Part shown: positions 24,832 through 37,070 of the stretch, in pieces
Layout: every line of letters starts with the position of its first letter
Position numbering within the stretch: the first letter of the stretch is position 1
DNA from: Nautilus pompilius
Taxonomy: Eukaryota; Mollusca; Cephalopoda; Nautilida; Nautilidae
Direction: 5' to 3'
Length of the DNA: 64,000 bases
NCBI GenBank assembly: GCA_018389105.1
Contig: JACATO010000612.1
Location: 654,501 to 718,500, forward strand
Position numbers and translations under genes: made by a program
Notes under the pieces: model-generated
Seen by the model: only the letters and a program-made list of their open reading frames with translations
Told to the model about the DNA's origin: nothing
Databases searched by the model: none

Positions 24832-26104
24832 TGTTAGTAAATAACTGAAATACGAAATATTCTTAAAGATTTCTTCTACAGTGTGTCTTAGTAACTGCAT
24901 GTGCCTGTGTGTGTTACAGGTTTTATTGTACCAAAAAGCATCTTTCTCTATAGATGACAAAGAGATTTCTTATAAATGAATAATTAATCTTAGTCTCACT
25001 GTTTTTATTGACTTATCTTAATTGCTGTGCTATATAGATTTGTGACTCAAAGATAATTTCAAGCAATTCTCTTCTGTTCTCTAACCATTTTAAACCTAAA
25101 CTGATTGATCTTTGGAATCTGAGGCCTTTAGTTAGTATTTATATTATCAATGCCTTGCTTAAATTTATATTATTTTTGAGGGAATGTTTGGATTTGAGAA
25201 TTTTTTTTATTTTTTTAAAAATTCTGTTTCTTATGCAGAGACAGGAAACCATCATGGCTCAAACAAGACTCTTCTAGGAAAGAAATGAGTATTGATGAAC
25301 CTGGTTTACATAATTACTATTACTTACAATTGCTGACAACATTCCTCATTGATCTACAAATGTTGCTAAAAATTTTTACACCATCAGGCCATGCCTTCGT
25401 TAACTGTAGATATTCTTAAATTAAAAATCCTTAATTAATTTGATATTACTATATTGATTGATTTTACATTAAACAGTATCATAAGCAGATAGTGGACATG
25501 TGCAACAAGCAGTATAACCAGTAATCAAAGGATTTGTCTACTTCTAGGAGTTAGATACCATAGAAACATTACATGATCTTGCACTTAGCTCTTGTTCATG
25601 AAACAAATATATTTCTATCATGGTCGATTACTTACTGGGTGATTTTCTACATCAAACAAGATTATGGAAAAATTCCAAAACAAATATGTACAAGTGAGAT
25701 TAATAGATAATGTATTGTTGTTATTGATTTTTTTTTTCTCTCTAGCAAAGAAAGGTTGGTGCTTTGACTGATAATTTAAATCTGAAATAACATCACTAAA
25801 TAGAAAATAGTGCAAACAAATTATAATTAGCTGTAGTTTTACTAAAATGTAGCACTTATTTGATTTGTGTTGTGGTGATCAGACTGTTATTGAGTGGGAA
25901 TTACCAGTTATAAGAACTAATTCTAAAAAAAAAGATCCACAATTAAATTCCTCAATACTTTTTCCCCCTAAAAATATATTCCATTACAGTAGTTTACTGA
26001 AGGTCTAAAATGAAAAAAAAAATTATTTAAATTATCATGCACTGTCATCAGATATCCAGTAATGTACGAACAGTTTTTGGAGAAGTTTGTCAATATTGAA
26101 ACTA
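24832..26104. other. Stretch with no gene recognised
   Basis: AT-rich sequence. I see nothing that can be named. Confidence 0.5.
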
Positions 26105-26547
26105 CAGTAAACAACCTGTTGTCAAACTCTGATGGGACGTGGAGATGGTTGGATACCTCAATGGACTGTTTCTAAGCAAGTGTTGCTGCTTATCCAACAG
26201 CTTCTTTCTTTTAATTTTGCTCAGTAGTGAGAAATATACATTTTCTTTCCTTTGGATTGCTTTCCAAAGCAGTAGCTGAACTGTTATTTAAATTATTAGA
26301 CAACATATTACAAGGATTACATTTACTATCACTGATAAAAATCACTAGCAGGACAAAACAGAATCAATCAACAAGCAAGAAGTGAAAAGGATGATAAGCA
26401 TCTGAAAAAAAAAAAAACAGTATGAGCATGCACAAACATTGGATACAGCTCCCCTGGTGGTGGCCAACTCATGAACTACAGAAGTTGGATAGCCTGAACT
26501 AACAATCTTGGGTTATCTTTGGAAAGTCGATAACAGGTTGTTTACTG
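26105..26547. mobile_element. Pogo/Tigger-like MITE with TA target duplication
   Basis: The ends CAGTAAACAACCTGTTGTCA and (reverse complement) CAGTAAACAACCTGTTATCG are near-perfect inverted repeats, flanked by TA at 26103-26104 and 26548-26549. Inside each end are GTTGGATA-type repeats (GGTTGGATACC at 26148, GTTGGATAGCC at 26484). This is the terminal architecture of pogo-like elements of the 'CAGTAAAC...GGATAA' type. The interior (about 440 bp) is non-coding, so it is a deletion derivative. Confidence 0.88.
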
Positions 26548-26908
26548 TATATCTGTTTTATATCTTTCCCAGACCACTCAGTACACACACATACATACAT
26601 CACAAATGCTAGCTATACAAAATTTGACATTTGTGCAGTGACCCAGTAAATAAAAGGTCACATTTGGCGGTGAAGGATAACATAACCTCCTTTGCATATT
26701 AAAGTCAGAATAACTTCCTCCCACACATACACACACACACCTTAATCATTGTTGCATAATTCTGTTATCTTATGAAGGAGTGGGGTCCATTAAGGTAGTA
26801 AAGTTCTTTCACTTCTGATTTACTTGTTCATATTTTTTTAGAAATGGATGGTACTTGATTACTTGATGCTAAAGGCACTACATTTTTTTTTCTGTTTCTT
26901 TCATAGTT

Positions 26909-26928
26909 ACACACACACACACACACAA
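26909..26928. repeat. (AC)n microsatellite
   Basis: About ten AC units. Confidence 0.95.
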
Positions 26929-28082
26929 TTTGTTTTTAAATGTGAGGTTTATATTTATTTTGGAAATTTTTCTGTTAAAAATATTATATTATCCATCATC
27001 TGCTCACAAATAAAAAGTCGCTTGTTTTCTTTGATTAAAAAATACAAATAAATAAATAAGAATCGCTTTCTAACTCTTCAAGATACTGTCAGTCTTTAGT
27101 GATAAAAGAAGTACCTGAGTCTCTCTACATATCTCTCTTTTGAATTATTTGAAGAGAGTTTCTACTTGAGATGTCAGATGTGTTCCACTTTGCTATAAGC
27201 TCAGTTTCTTATCTCAGCCCAAATCCATTAAAATGTAAATAGGTGAAAGCCAAATTTATGGGCCCAAGCTGTTGTTGCTATGGTTCATTCTTACATCTGT
27301 CATACTCCACTCTCTTTATAGCTGAAAGCAAAAGCCAGTCTATCTTCACTCCTAAAAAGCTTGCACACATTGCATCCACTGGTTAATTAATTGAACATAG
27401 TGTAGGTCTTTCTTTAGTTATTTAGAATGTGGTGGTGTTAAGTATTATCATAGTTCTTTTAAAATAAAATGGTGGAGTGTGGCTTTAATTTGCATTTAAA
27501 GAATATACAGATTTTACAGGCTAGGATACTGACTTTCTATTTTCCTAACATTCATTTTGTCATGTTTTACCATATCATGCCAATATTGTTAGTTTAAACT
27601 TGCCACTGGCTGCATATGGTCATCATCACTAAATATGTGTACTGGCTTATTTCGCCAATTATAAATGGGCATATGTCATTAACATAGATTTTGATCATTT
27701 AATATTTACAAGCTGCAGTACATATTATGGTTTATCATTGAGAATTTCACTGACTTATCAAAGAATTATCTGCTATCTTATTTAAAAGCAGGTTATGTCT
27801 GCAAAGTTTAACCACAGTTAAAGTGGAAATCTGATGCTGGAGGGGGGCAATGTTTAATGTATTATGGTGCAAGCATTTGGTACTAGATTTCTGGCAGGTA
27901 ATTCACCTAGAGTGCACATTGTATGCTCTAATCAAATTGTCAGTCACCACACACTCGTCCCTGTAAATCATTTTGTTTAATTGCAGTGATGAGCTGATTT
28001 TATCACGTACCATTATCCCTGCACTCCACCAAACTGCTGTTGCCACTTTATATTTTATATTAACCCCCACACAACCCATTTT

Positions 28083-28109
28083 GTGTGTGTGTGTGTATAT
28101 ATATATATC
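28083..28109. repeat. (TG)n(TA)n compound microsatellite
   Basis: TGTG repeats pass directly into TATA repeats, about 27 bases in all. Confidence 0.95.
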
Positions 28110-28283
28110 CACAACACAGCCCCATTTATGTGATCAGTATTAGTTCTGGACTTTATTCTCACTTTGTACTGTGTAGCCCTCCTCATTTTAACTATTGGGG
28201 TGCAAGTTGACTATTTTTAGTGATTTTATTAGTTGGAGTCTTGGACATCCCTCACTTGAACCTCTGGGTTTAAAAAATATTAT

Positions 28284-28354
28284 GGATGTTCAAATGAAAC
28301 TTAGTCAGATACCATTAGGATGATGCTATTTAAGCCAAGTTTCATTTGAATGTC
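28284..28354. repeat. Best copy of the short palindromic repeat family
   Basis: It begins GGATGTTCAAATGAAACTTA and ends AAGTTTCATTTGAATGTC. The two ends are inverted complements over about 18 bases with few mismatches, so the single strand can fold into a hairpin with a loop near TACCATTAGGATGATGC. Length is about 71 bp. Three other copies are present in the window. Confidence 0.75.
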
Positions 28355-31149
28355 TGTTCATTGCTATTAATAAATTAATTTCATTGCTAAAGTTCTAATC
28401 ACAAATTTTTAAATTCATATAAGAAACAAAATATTAAATATTTAACTTCATTTTGCTGTTTTGTCTGAACCTTTGCAAACTCCATACAAAAAACGATTTG
28501 GAAAGAAGATCATTTGAGCAGAGCCAAACACAATATTGGAGTTTGCACAACTATGACATATGCAAAGTTTGCAGTTTTCATGACAGAAGGGGGCTTTCAT
28601 ATGTCCCTTTTATTTTAGAGTTTACTGAAATGTCCCTTAAAATCAATCACGTAAGTTATTGCAAAAAAGATAAATGCTTTAACTTCTAGTGTAACATACT
28701 TTGTTGTTCTTTGAATTTGCAGACACTCAAAAATGTTTCAAAAAATTGTATTTTGTATTATTTTAATACATGTTAGAAGGACAAAAAGTTTGCAACTTAT
28801 GCATCATTTCTTGTGAAAAATATTTAAGAATCTACTTTTGTTTATGGAACTGCTAATACCATTAAATTATATATTTTAGTTTTTTAAAAAAATAACATGC
28901 TTTTAAAAGTTTTACTAGATGAAGAATTTCACACTCCAGGATATCCAGTTAGGTGTGTTTTATAGCTCTTAGAATGTTTTTCCTTTCGAGAATTATAGTG
29001 AACTATAAGCTATACACAAATACAAAAGAAAAGAAAATTAATCTCACAGACCTCACCTGTACAAAAACATAGCACTTCAATTTTTTTTTTTTTTTGGATG
29101 TTTATAGCTTGCTCAATTCCTTCTGTGAAGGTGATGGGAAATGTTTAGGCTATTTCCTAGTTAGTAATTCATCACCAACAGCTTTCCATTCTTATTTTGA
29201 TGTCTTTGTTATAACTGCCTTTTTCTAATGAGCTAGTGAATTATTTCTCACATTGTGCCTACCTTGTGGCTTGTCTTATTGAACCCATTGATTCCCTAAA
29301 TTCTTCAGGGAGTTTGGAGAAATGCAAGTTGCACAGCTTTTTAATAGCATCTGCAGTCAAAAAAAAAAACCTTTGCTTTTGTTTTATTTTAAGACTACCT
29401 CCCTCCAAAGAATGAACCTTTTAAACATTGAACTTTGACCTGACATGATCATTATAAATTTTTTTTAACATAAACATTTAAGCATTACTGGTGATTACCT
29501 TATGCATAAAATGAAATTGAATGTGTTCAGTTCTTAAGCATGTGTTTGTAGTCTGACTTATATGCAGTGGTTAAACTAATCACATATGGCTGCATAAGGG
29601 GCTTCTTTGTGTAGACTCCATACCAGTATCTGCTTCATTTCCTTCTTTTGGCTTGCTCATGCTGTGTCTATGGGACTCATGAAGGGATAGCCTCTGGGAA
29701 GCAGCTGCTCATATCTGGGACCTACCTCATGCTGAGCAAATGCATCAGCTGCAGCAGCTGAAGCTTCCTATCCTTTATGTGAAGAGGAAAAAAGAAACTA
29801 AATAAAGTCACTTTGTTGAATTGGTAACCCTGTTTTTGTACTGATTTCATTGTTGTCCTCACACAACTATGTATTTCAATAACTTCATTTGCACCACCTA
29901 GAAATGTCTTTGGTGCTCCCCTAAAATAATGCATTACAGGATTGTTTATCAACTGTAAGCTGAGTAATCGACAGGTTACAGTCTCAAGACGCATGTAACC
30001 ACTGTGAAAATTGTGATATTTCCAGAAAAATAAATCAACCAGCTTACTTCAGATAATTATGTGTATATCAGAAGTAATCCTAATGATGTTGATTGGGTTT
30101 TTTCTTTCTCTCTCTCTTTAAACATAAATTCTGGTAGTGGGAAATACCTGAGTGACTTTTCTATTTTTAACTCTTCTTTTTATCTTATTATCACACAACA
30201 CTGATGTTCTTAATCTTCCTGGATATATATATTTTTTAATTAATAATTGAATTATATAGCCAGCTTTTGATAGTTTTCCCTAGCACACAATCATCATCCT
30301 CCTACAGCTTCTAACACCAGCTTCTTTACTTTGAACTACCATCACAGTGTCTACTTAAAAAAATTGGCATCTTTCTTAAGCCCTGTGGCAATAATACACA
30401 ATATCTTAACATTCTCATCTCTAATTTCACTTTCCTGGTAACTGTCACCACCTGGAATCATTCAGATCAGAATCTGTGAGCAATATAATAAGAACTTCAC
30501 TTCCTGTGATTTTTTTGGTCTGCTGTCCTTGTTTGACAACACACATTTTCTAGGACTGAATTTGTTGCACATGTGTAAAAATTGCTTTTGCCCCCCAGAA
30601 TCTTGTGCTAATGATGACTGACTTTGTCATTAATCCATGATAAGTAAAGATTTATTCATATTCTGAAAATTTGTAATGCTTCCTTCCTTCCTTACTGATG
30701 TGACAGAAGGGACAAGCAAAGGTTTTACAGTATATTATAACCGAGTATTTAATGTTCATCCTTATATACTTAAAGCTTTATTTCTTATATCTTACCAAAT
30801 TTTAGTCAGCCAAATTAATGAGATGCAATTCTGACTTTGGAATTTTTTGGAATGTTTGAAATGACTATTACCTCAAGGTTTTTTTAATTAGTTTGTACCT
30901 GTCAACCTGATAAAGGCCACTTATTTATTCCTTTAATCTTAGCTATTTCATGGACTCATTAATTTGTTTCAAAATTATCTTTGAGAAGAAAAAAAATAAT
31001 TCTCAGCTAAATGCAAAAAATACTATTCTTCTGTTAGATCATAGTTAGCAATGTGATTGTTTGATTGAGGCTATAAAAAAAAAACGTTTTTATTGTTACC
31101 CACTTCTTAGTTGATGAGATGTCAAAGATAGAGAACTTGCTTGTTTCTT
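28355..31149. other. Long stretch with no gene recognised
   Basis: AT-rich. The longest open frames (28453-28689 plus, 29722-29994 minus) contain no known motif. A CT-rich stretch lies near 30105-30118. Confidence 0.5.
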
Positions 31150-32180
31150 CATTCATGGATTACAGCTTTGTTTTATTAAAGTGGCCATACAAGTTGCGAT
31201 TATTGGAACACACCTCCATTTTTTGGGGTTAACACAGGATAATGTAGTCTGATGTGCACAAAGATAGACAATTACAAGCAACAGTTCTCCCCAGCCATTG
31301 AGGTTGCAGCATGCAAAAGCAGTCTTAGCAATGAATTGTAATCTCTTTCTTGTTTGTTTTATCACAGTGTACAACCATCACATTAGCATCGAATCATCTG
31401 GGAAGTTGAAGATATTAACAAACCATGTGTCTGTTTATGCTTTCTTAATTGATTTTCTACAGGCTTAGCCAGTCTTGCCATTAACTCTGTTTGCAGATGG
31501 ATACCTGGGCCTGGCCTTGGTACTTTTGTAATGCTAGAGTAATTGACAGATGGAAATGGAAAGCAAGTAATTACCAATAAATAAGAGTACCAGATTTAAT
31601 TACTCTTGTAATCAATATCTTGATGGCTCAGATCTTTGGAAATATTCATTCATCACTTGTGGCATCTTTTAATTAACTGCTATTGTTCTGATGGCTTCAC
31701 ATCACCACCACCCTCCACTCACACAATTAGAGAATCTATTTGGCAAATTTAGCTCATTAGAATACAATTAAAGCTTGATCACTTTGCATTAGAAATCAGC
31801 ACTTGATGGGTGGATAAGCCCTAAAATGTGCCAGTTAAAAGTAAAGGATCAAAAGGTATCTCTTTAAAGGGTTGACCCTTACTAATATGTTTGTGTTTCT
31901 CAAGGAAGAAGAAATGTGGCTAGCTAGAGAATGCTGAACCTCTACTTTTAGTTTGAACAGGTGAACAGTTGAAAATCTAATTTGAAGTTTCTCTTCTTGA
32001 TGGTTATAATGTGGATGGTGGAGGTATTAGCATGATATTGATAGCGCTTTTTGCCATGGCAATGGTCTGCCTTCTAAATCAGGATAACAATCAGTTAAAG
32101 AAACAAGGAAGGCCCCTTCGTTATAAGCAAGTGGCGGTTCTATAAAGATCTCTGACTGTAATTACAGGTTATAAGGAAGA
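31150..32180. other. Candidate conserved non-coding (enhancer-like) block
   Basis: About 1 kb of balanced composition with almost no homopolymer runs and no transposon similarity, unlike its flanks. It holds repeated homeodomain-type cores (ATTAATTG/TAATTA-like at 31447, 31596 and 31668) and GATTTAATTACTCTTGTAAT at about 31591. The open frames 31153-31374 and 31383-31577 (minus) look incidental. Conservation is inferred from texture only. Confidence 0.38.
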
Positions 32181-34566
32181 AATCAGAGGGAAAACTTATT
32201 TAACAAGCAAACAGAAGTATGAAACAATCACTGAAACAAACATTTCAGTGGTGTCTGCTACTTTGCAGGATTCTAAAAACAGTGGTGAAGACAAACCATT
32301 ACATATACAGGTTAGTTATTGTTTCTTGTTGGTGTAATTTTATTGAGGGGCTGCCACTTGGCAAACACGAAGGTGGTGAATGTCTTGTGCTGCTCTTGTG
32401 ATTGGAAACCACCACTAGAGGATGGATGCTCTTTATTTTTTTTTTCTGTCAGCTGCTTTTCCATTGTAGCTACTACATACATTAATAAGCTGTTTTACAC
32501 TTCTCTTTTATCTACTTCCACTTCTGTATCTCAAGAGGGGGATTATTTACACTACATATCAAAATTATTTAAATATAATTTTATTTTTTTACATTAAATA
32601 AATATATACACATTATCATTAATTAGAAGTAGATAAATAAAGTAGTTTTATTTTGATTAATTTTATTTAGCCATTACTACAGTGCAAAAAATTTCAAACA
32701 TTTTACTGGTTTTACTTTAAAAAACAAAAAAAAGCACTAGTTTCAAGTTTCTGAGCTGGTTGACTTTTAAACAAAAATTTAATTTGTTTATTTTTGCTAA
32801 TAATGAAAATATCAAAACTTGTATAAACTTGCAAGAGACATTTGCAAACAGTATCAGAAACCCATGATGTAAAGATGAATAATACTAGACAGCAGGGGAA
32901 AACATGCTTTGGAATAGTGCAGTGTCATATGGTTTGCTATATTATTATGATGTCTGGGTTTGATATTTGTTTTTATTTTAACTAAGACTACTGTTTCATG
33001 CTTGGAAACAATTAGAAATATAACAACAAAATATAATACAAAAAATATTGAGCAGTTAACGTTTTGTTTGTTTGTTTGCTTGTTTTAATATAGAAAAGAA
33101 TTATCCTTCATCTGTTTTGTTAATTTTAAAATCATTTATTTGTTTTGAAAGTTAGGGACAAAGAATAATTCCTCAAGGGCATGTTGGCTTCATTAGAACA
33201 TAGCATTGTTTTGACACATAGATCAGGCACCATGGAAACTGAGCAAACACTGGAGCTAGGTTTCTAATGAGTCCAGCCTTAGTTACCTACCCTCTAGGAC
33301 AGTAACAGTGTTCTGAACTTCCAGGGACACTGATTATATACAATATGTCAGCATTTTAATCACAAAAATGGTTATCCTTAACACTACTTTTGCTGACAGA
33401 TGCCAGTTTTGTTCTTTTTCCTTTGATATATTAAATGGATGTTAGTATTTATGTGATGAAGATGGGCAACTGGTCGAAGATTTTCTGCAAAGCCATTAAA
33501 ATGTTCCCTAAAACCCAACAACATAATTGTTTTCTTCATGCCAAATACCAGCTTATGAACAGAAAATTGTTGTCTGTAGCTGATAGTGGCTCTCTCTCTC
33601 TCTCTCTCATCTCTCTCTCGCGCTCTCTCTCTCTCCTCTCGTGTGTGTGTGTGTGTGTGGAATATTCCTTTAATGACACTTTTTCTTCTTACTCAATATC
33701 ATTATGATTGCACTAATCCAGCTGCATATAATTAGAATGTCTGTATTACATGTAGCAGTTTCCAATAGCCTCGTTTAATGAGATATTTTACAACTGCATC
33801 TGTACACACTGTTTTCAGATCATGAATTCTGTAACACTTTCTTTTACAACAAAAATCTAAATTATACCAGTGATATAAGTGATTAGTTTTTTTAGAAACC
33901 AAAAGTCAGATAAACGTAGGATATTTCGTTTTCTCATACTTTTCTTAACCTTAAATTAACTCTCATTTTGTTGACCGAGAATCATCAGCACAGACTTAAT
34001 CACACATTCAAAGCATCTCCATCAGAGAAGAGAAATGTCTACTAAAATTCATCATTGATTTTCCTCCAAGAGCAAACGTTCCTAGATTCCAGCCAAATGT
34101 GAATCTATCGATCATATAGTGGTGGCAGATTTTGGTAAACAAACCTTGGTAACTTGATAATTTCACATGGTCGCGTTCCATTTAAAACTAATTTATTTTA
34201 AATAATAATCAGAGCAGATAATAACTTCAGATTATTATAAAATTAATGCTCTAAAAGGGTACATGTGTGCGGTCTTTAAAGAAGCTACAACATTGATGAT
34301 CTGTCATATAGTATTACGACTTAAATTTCTATCACTAAATTATTAATCTCTTAAATAATAATTAGATTATCTACTATTCAGCTTTTTTTTTGCTGAAAAA
34401 CAGTTTAAGATTAATGCCAAGTAGGCAGTCTGCAATTGATAGATGATATGATCAGTATTAAAACTACGGAGCATTATAAAGTTTAAGTATCCCTAATTAT
34501 GTTTCCTCTTAACTTGTGAGTATCATGGACATTGAAATATTTTTAGAAGTTCTTTTTTAACCATTA
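32181..34566. other. Stretch with no gene recognised
   Basis: AT-rich with a compound microsatellite. Sequence at 33970-34160 is more balanced and may be regulatory. Open frames at 32219-32597 and 33435-33707 are not supported; the latter runs through the CT/GT tract. Confidence 0.45.
33590..33659. repeat. (CT)n-(GT)n compound microsatellite
   Basis: CT repeats with short interruptions (CATC, CGCG, CTCG) followed by about nine GT units. Confidence 0.97.
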
Positions 34567-36830
34567 CACTGGTCAACAAAAAAAATTTTTTTCTGCATCT
34601 CTTAAACACCTGGTAATAACTAAGAGTGATGATCACAAATATAACAATGGTTTAGCTCTGTCGGGTCATGATTTTGAGATAAATGGTTCTAGTACCAAGA
34701 ATATTTTGCTTCTATATCCAAAACTTAATTTATAGTATTTGCTTATTCATAAATTAAAATTAAAACAAATTAAAGCTTGTAACTTTTATTTCAGAAAGGT
34801 TTTAAAAATTATCAATTCAATAATAATCATGTTTTGCATGCCCAGAAATGGGATTTATTTGCTCTTCATTTAAAATCATCACTTAATGTTTCTCTTTCTG
34901 AGCATCCAGCAGAAGTCTGCCATCATTTTTGGATCCCATTTTCCTTTAAAGTTTTTTTATATTTTTGATTTGTCTTGGTGTAACCTCTCACCATGTTCAT
35001 CAGAAACATCTCCAAGATCTTCAGGAAAAAAAAATCGAGGTGACTGTCCAAAAAATGAATTTTTAGAGACATTCATGCTCCCAGGTCTTTAGAAGCATTC
35101 AAAAGTTCCTTAATGATTTGCCTATAGTTTTTGGACTTATTATTGCCCTGAAATTTCTGGAATACGCTCTTGAATGAATTCCAGGCTTGTAATTCCTTTC
35201 CTTCAAGATGGTTCAAAAATACTTCTTCATTGAGGAGAGTTCTTATTTGAGGTTTGACATCAGAGATGTTAGGAAACTTCTCACCAAGATATTTAAATCC
35301 ACTTCCATCCTTGTTTAGGACCTTAATGAAGTTCTTCATAAGACCGAGCTTTATGTGGAAGGGTGGTAACAATACATCTTTAGGATCAACTAATCACTGA
35401 TACTTCACACTTTCCTGGTCGAGGAGACTGGTCTTTCTTTACACAATGTTCCTGGGTAACCTTGCTATCCCACAGGCAAAGAAAGCAGCAATACTTTGTA
35501 AATCCACTTTGCATTCCAGTGAGAAGACCGATGACTTTTAGGTCTCCACAGATTTTCCATTTGTATCTTTCATATTCAATGGCATTAAGAAGAATTACCA
35601 TATTTTCATATGTTTCTTTTAGATGAAATGAATGACCAATAGGAATGCTTGGGTATTCATTTCCATTATGTAGAAGTACCACCTTTAAGCTTTGCTTTGA
35701 CGAGTCGATAAAAAGACACCATCGTTTTAATTATTTTCCATTTCAAAGAATATAAATAAACCTTCGATGCCACAACAGAAACATAGTTATTTACAGTTGT
35801 AAAATAACTTGCTTGGTTTGAGCTTCTTTTTTGAAACGATGTTATAAATACATCTGAAGTCACCAAATTTTGTTGTTTAATTCTTGAAGCTAGAAGCTCA
35901 GACCAAGATTTGAATAGGTACAAGTCCATTACCAAGTCATTTAAATCTTCCTGTGTAATAATATGCAGACTGCTTTCACTACGTCGAAATTCCACATCAG
36001 GTTTGTCTGCATGTGACTCATAGTCAGAAGAAAAATTCAGCACCTTTTTGTCCTTTGTTGGCATTGGAACTGGAAGCCCATCACTGTGAAGTACTGGCAT
36101 AATATCTGATTCCACCTCAGGATAAGCAATTTTATGCCTGTTTTTTTTTTTTTGTTTTTTTTTAAGTGAACCCAGCTATTTTGGTCTAGCAAAAGTAACA
36201 GTCATCAAAATGATTTTTCTGCTCCCACTAAACCATTGGCACTGTGAATGGTAGGCTTTTTTGCCTACAATTTAACTAGTCCCTTAGTTGGTGGCAAAGC
36301 AAACGTGTGGCACCAAGCTCTTTTCCTGATCTCCGCACCCAAAGTAGTGAAAGTCAGCTGTTTTTATAATTGGGTTAATGTTTCTTTGCTGAAAAGGTGA
36401 CGTGAAAAGGCTGCAGATATTATAGGAAGAGTCTACATCATTGATAGCCTCGAGCAGCCATTATTTTGAAATAAAATATCACGTAACATAGTGGATAGTT
36501 AATTCCAGAATATTCCTATATGATCTGAAACAAAGAAAACAGGTGAAAATCAGTCGCAATTTGAATATAAATTTGAAAATACTATTTCATATTTATTATT
36601 AAGTAAATTATGATAAATATTCAGAATTATGAATACAGGTAAATATAATTTGAAGATTTTTTCACCGTAGACTCAATATACTGATCATTATTCCGGTAAA
36701 TGAGTCAATTTATGTGTATAAAAATCTAGACCTGATATACAAAAATTGAGTTGATTTTCGGAATAAGCACCATCATATTAGCAAAGTGCAGCCATACTTT
36801 AGTTTGATGCTAAAACATTGTTAACAAGTG
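34567..36830 (-). mobile_element. DNA transposon of an uncharacterised animal family, complete-looking
   Basis: The left end CACTGGTCAACAA (34567) and the reverse complement of the right end, CACTTGTTAACAA (36818-36830), are inverted repeats with 11 of 13 matches. TTA lies immediately outside both ends (34564-34566 and 36831-36833), consistent with a 3-bp target duplication. The 2264-bp interval holds one decayed gene on the minus strand (34880-36400) with AT-rich subterminal regions. The protein belongs to a family I remember as many near-identical 'hypothetical proteins' in cnidarians, insects and molluscs. I cannot place it in a named superfamily. TTA duplications would recall PIF/Harbinger or Sola-like elements, but no such protein motif is visible. 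Confidence 0.66.
34840..36400 (-). pseudogene. Decayed gene of the widespread uncharacterised 'LPPFHIKLGLMKNF' protein family
   Basis: Minus-strand blocks in order: SLPFTVPMV (about 36275), NHFDDCYFC (about 36215, a CxxC pair) and VESDIMPVLHSDGLPVP (about 36110). Then LNDLVMDLYLFKSWSELLAS (about 35945-35880), VVLLHNGNEYPSIPIGHSFH (about 35685-35620) and WKICGDLKVIGLLTG (about 35560-35515). Then KYCCFLCLWDSK (about 35495-35460, second CxxC), LPPFHIKLGLMKNFIKVL (about 35370-35320), PQIRTLLNEEVFL, LQAWNSFKSVFQKF, and FPEDLGDVSDEHGERLHQD (about 35035-34980). It ends with KWDPKMMADFCWML (about 34930-34890). The order matches the family throughout. Stops and frameshifts split it into at least four open pieces (149, 98 and 99 codons plus the tail). 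The paired cysteines suggest zinc binding. The biochemical activity is unknown to me; a transposase role is inferred from the flanking repeats. Confidence 0.78.
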
Positions 36831-36836
36831 TTATTA

Positions 36837-37070
36837 TACCACCACCACCTTGGATGCATTTGCACTCCACTACTTTTCAAAGCTATATTACTTAAAACAG
36901 GTTGAGCTGTATGGCCTGCCTTATCAATATAGTCCTTGGTAATATCAAAGCAAACCCTTGTTTTGTACTACAGTTGTGTTAGCTAAATATAACTCAATAC
37001 AAATACTAGTGTTTCTGGACTAAGGTGGCATAACTAAGGTAAAAATTGACATGGTGTACAGAGGGTTAAA
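36837..37070. repeat. Partial copy of the TIR element at 44.3-44.9 kb
   Basis: ACCTTGGATGCATTTGCACTCC, continuing CACTACTTTTCAAAG and ATATTACT, matches the reverse complement of the 44905 end (GGGGTGCATTTGCATCTCAC, CACTACCCTTCAAAT, GTATTACT). The homology starts within ten bases of the right end of the transposon at 34567-36830, so that element lies directly against it. How far it extends toward 37070 is uncertain. Confidence 0.55.

Larger units (their letters stand above)
26548..28283. other. Stretch with no gene; possible conserved non-coding block at 27130-27480
   Basis: The region has AC-rich runs (26580-26600, 26725-26742 and the tract below). Between 27130 and 27480 the sequence is more balanced, for example GGGCCCAAGCTGTTGTTGCT, and lacks low-complexity runs. 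I can offer no function. Confidence 0.35.

Noticed and set aside
33435..33707. 90-codon open frame
   Set aside because: A large part is translated CT/GT microsatellite.
35386..36115. Minus-strand open frames of 149 and 98 codons as exons of a host gene
   Set aside because: The blocks continue one into another without splice-like gaps, belong to a multicopy family, and lie between inverted repeats.
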